Part shown: positions 53,485-62,100 of the stretch, piece after piece
How the letters are laid out: each line of letters opens with the position of its first letter
Numbering within the stretch: position 1 is the stretch's first letter
Assembly (NCBI GenBank): GCA_964030785.1
Contig: OZ034978.1
Span: forward strand, 8,385,453 to 8,449,452
Reading direction: 5' to 3'
DNA from: Siderastrea siderea
Taxonomy: Eukaryota; Cnidaria; Anthozoa; Scleractinia; Rhizangiidae
DNA: 64,000 nt
Translations under genes and position numbers: made by a program
The notes under the pieces: generated by a model
What the model was told of the DNA's origin: nothing
Seen by the model: the letters and a program-made list of their open reading frames with translations, nothing else
The model's database searches: none

Positions 53485-56400
53485 ACTCTATTTTTTGGCA
53501 GTTTTGTTGGATAAATTTTGCTGTAGACCAAGGAAAGATTCTCTAGTATTTGCTTGCTTTAAAAATTCTCATCCCTTGATAGTTTTGTCCTGATACGGTC
53601 TTTAGGAAATTAGATAATATGTTCTTAGCAATTCAAGCATTAGGGCAGGCAAAGTTGCTGGTTTTCATAGTGTCACACAATTTCAACTGTGTCACACATT
53701 TTCACCGTGCCACGCATTTTAAATATCACACAATCTTTGTTTCCTTCTCACGTACCTTATAGTCCATGCCTTCTCCACAGTTAGTGACAACACACAGTAA
53801 TCCCAGCGCTTTTGCCAGATCCTTGACTGTTTCGGTTTTTCCCGTACCCGCAGGTCCTGCAGGGGCGCCTCCAAGGTACATGGACAATGCCTAATAACAA
53901 CAACAGAAAATTTGAACATTTTAAAAACGGGATATTTGAATGGTGTGCACTTGTTTGTTAGTGTGTATCTCCGACTTCGCGGAGACACAAATGAATAGAT
54001 TTGGATTGTAATTTGCTACCTGCCTATCTACAGTTAATAAAGGCGACTACTGTCCTTTGTTCGTATTAGTCTAACGATTTTTGTGGTAAGTATTGTAGCC
54101 CTGCAGTAACACAGCACCTCACGTAGCTCATTCTTATTTTAATGAGGCTAAAAGACGTAAAATATGACTTAATCGAGAAGTAATGGGTAGTCTCTAATTA
54201 ATCCTTAAGTCATTTTTTTTCTTTCTTTTCTACCATTCTTGTAATTTCTTTGTGTGGTAAAGCTGAATAAATAAAGGGAAAAAAAGCAAAAAAGAACGGT
54301 GGCCAAGTGGTTAGATGTGATAACTTGCAAGTACTTAAGTCTACCCACCAGACGACGAGCTGAGTGCTACAGATTCTCCTGTGTTTAAATCATTAGCCAG
54401 GCTATGTTAGTGGCGTACTGGTAAGGTTCCCACCCACTGGGTCTCTAAACAGTTCATTTTGAGATGGACTGATGGATTGCAATGCTTCCATTAAGAACCG
54501 TGGCGTTAAGCAAATCAAAACTTTTTAATAAAACAGATTTCGTAGTTATTTTGTACACTCCTCACCTGTGTGATAGTAAGAGTTAATAAGGTAGATTCTG
54601 TCAGTCGGGGGACTAAACAGCTCATTTTGAGATAGATGGATGGATTTAATGGATTGCAATCCTTCCAGTTATTTAAGAACCATGGCGCTAAACAAGTCAA
54701 AACTTTTTCATAAAGAGATTTCGTAGGTATTTTATACACTCCTCACCTGTGAGATAGTAAGGTAGATTCTGTCGGTCAGGGGTGTAATGACCAGCCTGCC
54801 GTTCAGTCCCATGTACTCATATCCATAACCAAACTCGCCTGTGCACTGACGCACCATCAGCTCATCTGGCAACTGATCCCAGTAGAATCTCAACTGACTC
54901 TCCCACTCAAACTCGCGTGCATCCATTATACTGTAAAGAAATAAGCAATTCATGTGTTCACACAACGGTTACTGTAAAGTTCTAAGTGCATCTGGCAGCG
55001 GATCCCAGTAGAATCTCAGCTGACTTTCCCACTCAAACTCACGTGCATCCATTATACGGTAAAGACACAAAGATTACTGTTAAGTTCTAAGTGCATCTTG
55101 CAGTAGCCTCCCACACAGATGTTCTTAGGGCTTCGTCTGCTTGGGAGGCTCATCTGGCAGCGGATCCCAGAAGAATTTCAACTGTCTCTCCCACCCAAAC
55201 TCAAGTGCGTTTATTATGCTGTGAGGTTGCTAAGATTAATGTAAACTCGAAATAGATCTGGCGGCTGATCCCAGTTTTTGTTTGTTTGTTCGTTTGTTTG
55301 ACTGATTGACTGACTGGCTGTTTGTTTGTTTGTTTTCTTGTTTCGGTAACAACGTCAATCGGCTGCAATCTTGAATTGAAAGATCCTTCCAGGTATTTTT
55401 GGCCAAATTCACGACAGCCACTAACAACTATGACAGTAAATTACACGGTCAAATTCCCTACCAGTCACGACGTCATAGAACGTCACCTTCCCAACTTTCT
55501 AGACAAAGAGTTAGGCACTTTCAAAGTTTCGTACTTTTCATTCAAATACTTGACTTAATTTCACACACAAATAGCAAAGATCTAACTTTTAGCGTGTTTG
55601 AAATGGTTTATCAATGGATATGCTAAGGAATCCTTGATTGCCCGGTTAGAAGATGTACAACATTAAGAAACTAAACTTGGATGACAATGTTTAACTTTGT
55701 ATGGAGCTCTTTAACATCAAGACGGGAGAGAGAAAGAGCACCATTGAAATGAAGGGAAATTGTTGTTTAAATAATGCCGGAAGCATGGAACTCACCTGTC
55801 TCGAACAAAACTGTCAATAATGTCCCTGGCGTGGACTTCAATAATCAACACAGTGTTGAACTTCTTGCGGTCATTCTTAGTCAGGTTTGGTTGACGTACC
55901 TGAAAAAGAACAAAGGCAAGTGACGTACGATTTATTCCCGTTTTTAAGTGAAAATCAAGCGTGCCTTGGAAAAATACTGTTTGCAGTTATAGTGTGGTTT
56001 TCACTTGGCCAACATCGTTGAAATTAATGTCTGTAGGTACGGAGGTTTCCACTACTTGTTCTAACGGCAGATGGAGAAGGAATATTTTAACTATTTCTCT
56101 ACCTCATCTTGCTCTGTCATCTTTCCTTCACTACTATTTCTCTATCTCTCAATTTTTCTATCTCACTTCATCTCTCATCTCTTATCTCTATCCCATCTTC
56201 CTACGGTCTTACTACAGTCTTACTACACATAGCGACTGTGGCCTTCCTGATCAAGGCAGAGATTAAAAAGAAAAATTAAGACTAAAACTGAACAAATAAC
56301 TTACTGTAACTCATTAGGACACCTCAAAACACTACACATAGACATAGACAAAGAAATACATTATTTGTTAACGCAGGTTAGAGAGGGCAGCCAGAGGCTG

Positions 56401-58822
56401 ATGTAGACCTACGATATCAATTCAGGTCAAGGTTAGGTCAATTCGTTTCCCCTGTAGAAAGCAAAATTTATTATAACACAACACAACACAACACAACACA
56501 ACACAACACAACAACACAACACAACGCAACGCAACGCAACGCAACGCAACGCAACACAACACAACACAACACAACAACACAACACAACACAACACAACAA
56601 AACACAATACAATCTTTACCATGGTCATAACGCTTAGGTCTTATTAAAACTAAATATGGTGGTGTGAAAGCGCGAAGAAGATCCAAACCACTAAACACTG
56701 AGCTTAACCATCAGTTTTGTTTTTACAACTGGGAAATCCCTGGAAATTGGCCGTCATTTTGAAAAACTCTTGAAGCGCCACTGACCACATAAAGCATTTT
56801 TGAACACTGTCTTTAGCTGGTATAGCAGGTTTCACAGTTTTATTTCATTGTCCTATAAGTAGTTGTTCGGAAGCGGAATTAACGGTCCACAATATTCGGC
56901 GGTTAAAAGCCTTCAGTAGATTTAATGCGCACAATAAAAGAAAACCACTTAAAATAACTCAAAATTCTACCTCAAAACTTTTACAAAAACTCCTCTCTTT
57001 CTTTTCTAAAAACTGTACGCGTCATGTGCACAACATCAACACTAGTGCGCAAGCGCGCCCTCATGAGCAATGCGTAACGAGCGATCTGTCACGCACAACA
57101 GTCCCAAGAAAGTTCTGTCCTTCTAACAGTAGTTATAACACACGTACCTTCTGCACAAGGTCGCTGATCTGCTTGTGCATCTTTTTGGCGTAGTTTTTCA
57201 TGCCCATTTTGTCTCCCTTCTTCACTTTACGGAACACATCTTCCACTTCCCACGTCCACCAGACTTGGTTTCCAGCCAACACAACCATACCTTGATAAGA
57301 CATCATCCAGTCAATTCTGAAAGGCAACAACATGTCACAATCAGTGGAGGAATGACCCTTATACGATGAGGTTAACCAGTTTAATTTACAGTTAAGCCAA
57401 GGTTGCGTAAAACTTTGACTAAACTTAAGTGTCCGCTTTCAAGGCGTCCGCCTCAAGAAATGTCTCTTAGTTGTTTCTTACGCTGTACCTTGGCAATTCT
57501 CCGCCATATTTAAAGATGGCCTCTTTGGTAATAAGTCTGTTGGTCCTTCTCATCTCATTCAGCACGTTTGTCATCCAGTCCTCCACTCGTCCCTCGGCCG
57601 CCACTGGCTGTCTAAAGTCCATCACCTCTCCCTCGCTACTGATCATGGCACCTGCCAAGATTTCTGAACCAGTGCCATCTTCGAAACGCAACTTGGCAAT
57701 GTTATCAAACATCTAAAACAGAAAAGATGAAGCTATTTTAGTGCCTTCTTCAAAACGCAACTTAGAACGCAAACGGAACAACAACCATCGCGCACTACAA
57801 CCGACTAGAGTAACCCCAGCCGTTTATGCTTAAGAATTGCAGAAACGATGATTTACCGCACTTTTTCAGTTGTGGGGAAAAAAATTTACTAAGACAGATG
57901 TAGTAAAATCTGCGACCTGTTTCTCGAATCGCCTGATACCATATCGGACTCGAAAACTATTGTAGATGTAAACAATTCTTCAACAGCGACTCAATCTGCG
58001 TTGGACTTCTGTAGGTTGGTGGGTCGAGACCTGGTGTCTTTATCATGGTGTGTTGTTTTCTTAGCCGGACAACTTGAGAAACTGTACCCCAAATTGTCTG
58101 TCTCCACCCAAGTGTATAAACTGGGTACCGGCAACAAACTAATGGGCAAATCTTGCGATGGACTAGCATCCCATCCAGAGGGGAGTGCCAATTATGTTAC
58201 TTGTTTCAAGCTAAAGAAACCAGGTTAAGCTCCGGCCGTGTGGGTGTCCTGTGGCTCATGTAAGACTTTACCTTTAGCCCCAATAGTGATCAGCATCAAA
58301 TTTCTCATCATCATATCAGTGCATTATAACACATCAAGGTCATGAGAACTGGGGAAATGATCACCTAAGATGAATTGTCTTAATGTCTTAACAAGTTCTC
58401 CCAGTTTGTACTCAATAAAATGTATGGAGACCAGTAAGGAGAATTTGAATAATGATGCCGAGGCTTAAAGGGTTACCGTTGCTACACAAAACATACCTTG
58501 ATCATGTGTTCTTGCACACACTGTGGATCATGACTGCCCAGGATAGAGAGTAGTTCATCATCAGAGATGAAGAAGAATCGTGGGAAGGCATTTCTCTTAG
58601 AGTCTAGGTAATCATTCAAACTCTTCTGACACTTTTCCAAGCCAGCAACCAACATCTGAAGCTGTTCCAGACGACTGGCAGCGTGACAAGCTTCCAACAC
58701 CTTAGGATTCTTAGCAGTGTCGTTCATGATCTGAAGAAAAAGACGAATAATAGTTGTTAGCATCGAGGGCCACTAGTTTTTCAGTTGACATACTGTCAAC
58801 TGTCACTCCCGTAAAATAAAGT

Positions 58823-58884
<62 letters not shown>

Positions 58885-59040
58885 ATAGCAGTGCAAGACG
58901 TATATATGCTACCATCCTAAAAAGCATGCAAAGGGCGCGAACGTAGCCTATGCAGCTAATTTTCGAGGGAGAAAAAGAAAAAACCTAACTTCTACTAAAA
59001 TGAATAAAAAGCACTAATGCCGCTAAAATGTTCAAAGTCT

Positions 59041-59112
<72 letters not shown>

Positions 59113-62100
59113 TTTATGTTTTCACTACTTTGTTCGTTTTCTGTTGTATTCTACTAGTGCAAAAGCGGGCCTCTTTCCGGCGGAGCCTCCCCGTATTGCC
59201 CACCATAGGAAGTCCCCACGGGGATTCATGCCAGCCGGCGAGATACTTACCAGCCTGCAGGAGCAACTGGAGTCGAGAACATACTTTACGTACTCTTATT
59301 TGCTTACATATATACCTGGAAAAGTCTAGGTTGAATGTGATAGATTTAACGTACCTTCTTGAAGGTTTTGTCTATGTCATCGAATTTCTTCGCCTCTTCT
59401 GGCAGCTGTGCCCTGATATCCCCTCCAATGAAGATGCTTTCCAGGTACATCCACTTTCTCTGTACAACCATCCACACCTAAAAATGCCAAAGATACATTT
59501 TGAGCTATTTTGGATAAATATTCCAAAGTAACGTGAACAATTTTGATTTCGTTAGTTACGCATTTCGTACCAGTGACTTTCCTCCCAGGAAAACGTTTGG
59601 TTTTCTTTACGTAAACGCTTAATCCTCAGATGTCTTACAACGGTTTGATCACGGTACAAAATTATCAGTCAGAAACTTGTATTTTACCGGACGAAAAATC
59701 ACCGACGCATTCGTATACTGATATTTTTCATCCCAGGCCCCAGTTGTTCAAAGGCCGGTTAACTTTATCCACGAAGAGTAAGCTGCTATCCTGAGGATAA
59801 AATCCCCTGGGTAGTGATTTATCCAAAAGAAAAAAGCTATCCAGGCTTTGGACAGCTGGGGCCGGGACTAAATGCCGTCCCTACTAAGAAGACTGGGATG
59901 AGACCATTCCAGTAAGAACTCTTTTTCGTCCGTTTTCATGTAAACAGCAAGGGAAAAATGATCAGGCACCAGGGAAACTCATCCCTGCAGAAATACCGGT
60001 ATCATGTAAACGGTCTTGAAGGCTCAAGCTAGCTCGTTTTAAACGCGAACTTTTCATGTGAATAGCATTCATATTGGCGCACGAAACGTCCGACGTTTGA
60101 AGTGGACTTTAGTACGCTTTTATAAACAGTCAAGCACAACACATAACGTATACAACACAGGCTGAAAAAAACCACCATTCTCACCTCAACCACTTCACCA
60201 ATATGCGACAAACTCTTCTCCCACTTGTTGACTGTCTCCAAGAAAGGGCCAACAAACCGCGATGCCGACATACTCTGCAGATTCATTGCATTATCATCCA
60301 GAATCTGCAGGATTTCATCCACAGCTCCCAATATGAACCCTCTCTCCTGCGTTCCCTTCATGAATTTGGATACAGTGAATTTCATGCTTCCCCAAGTGTC
60401 CGCCACTTCACTGATGCCTTTTTCAATGCCAAGCTCCTTTGTGGCGCTGGCTGTGATGTCGCCGATGACTTCTTGGAACTTGTGAAGCTCCATGGCGAAC
60501 ATGTTTTGCAGGGTGAAGGTGTCTGGATTGAGGTCAAACTTCATGCCGGTCATTTCCATGAGCTTCTTCCAGTGGCTGATTAAAAAAGAAGGGCAAACGA
60601 TTGATACTTTCATGCGGTTAAATGCAATTTGACAAAGTTAACAACAAAGAGCAGATTGGTCTTGTCCTGTGGTAAGCAGTATCGGTTAGGGCTGCAACGA
60701 TACATTTTCCCAGGATACGATACATATGTCGATACAAGGGCCACTATTCGATACACGATACGATACATTAATGTGCGCGACAAATCTAGTTACCAACAAC
60801 TTACACTACTTTTAAATAATTCATTTCCATACTAATAAATTTAACACAGTAATACCACAACATCAAATCGCTATACAAGGGCCAAAAATGTGGAGCTTGG
60901 TTAAGGAATATTAAGAGTGTTTTTCCAAATTTGTTGATGTAGTATATTTTATTGTATCGTAATATCGCGGTATCTTATTTAAATATTGATATCCATATCG
61001 TTGAAAAAAAAAAAGGGTTCACCGATGCATCGGTGTATCGTTGCAGCCCTAGTATCGGTATGTCAGTGCATGCTCAGAGCACTCCTTCATTGTACAAGCA
61101 TGTTTGAGCGTGGTGGTTTTAGAACGTGTGGAAATACGTTTACGTGGTTGCGGTGACATTTTGGTGTATTCGTCGACGTCTTTCTGTCCCTCCCCAGTTC
61201 CCGTTCTTCCTGTTAACTCAGTGTGACGGATGCCTGGAGGACTTTGCGTAAGGGCTCTGGCTGGGTTGTGGGATTTGCCAGCCATGGGAACGATAAACTG
61301 TCTAGGAGCCGGTTGGTCACAGTGAGGCCCCTGGATATCCCATGCAGCAATCTTCCTTACAGCGCGATCCAGTTGTTAACGATTGAACTATAAGACCGAG
61401 TTTGAGCGAAAGGTCAAGAAAGCGTACCACTACTTGTTAGAATAGAGATAATATAAGATAACTATTATAATAAATATTGAAACTGAAAGTTCCCCTTTTA
61501 ACTCACGAACAACGCAGGTATATGGATCAGGTCTGAAAAAATATTATGCCTTTGATATTACGCACGACTTTAGAATATTTACAGAAATTGTGACAATACA
61601 CTTTTAACATTTCATACAACAACCCAAGGGCACTACACTCGTTGCACCAACCACAAAACAAGCAAGCTAATGTCTGCGCTGAGTACATGTTACGTACCGT
61701 TCTCTAAGAGCCTCATTCTTCAAATCAGAGAAGAGAGGAATGGAGTTTTTAAACTCCTTCATCTTCTCTTCTAGCACATGACACAGTGGCAGAGCTTTCA
61801 CCTCTCGTGGCAGCCTCTTGAGCTGTTTAATGAAACCGTCAATACCATCTGACAACACTGACACATCAAGATTGGCCCACAGTGTGTTGGCCCACTCATC
61901 ACGAGCCGCCTGTTGATCAATGAAAATCAAAGATAAATGAAAACGTTACCCTGGTTTGGAAAAAAGTTGTTTTCAGTCTTTAATATGAATACTCTAAAGA
62001 GAATGTTCCAGCTATGTCTCTAGCCTTTTTCCACCTCTTAAATGTCCATTTTCAAAAAGAAAATCCAAGTTATTTGTATTAAGATGGGAGAGTGACAGTT

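Noticed and set aside
53719..53988. 89-residue minus-strand ORF
   Set aside because: Shadow of exon w10, whose true frame carries the Walker A motif.
56422..56698. Cys/Val/Leu-rich ORFs that look like membrane segments
   Set aside because: They are translations of the AACAC pentanucleotide repeat.
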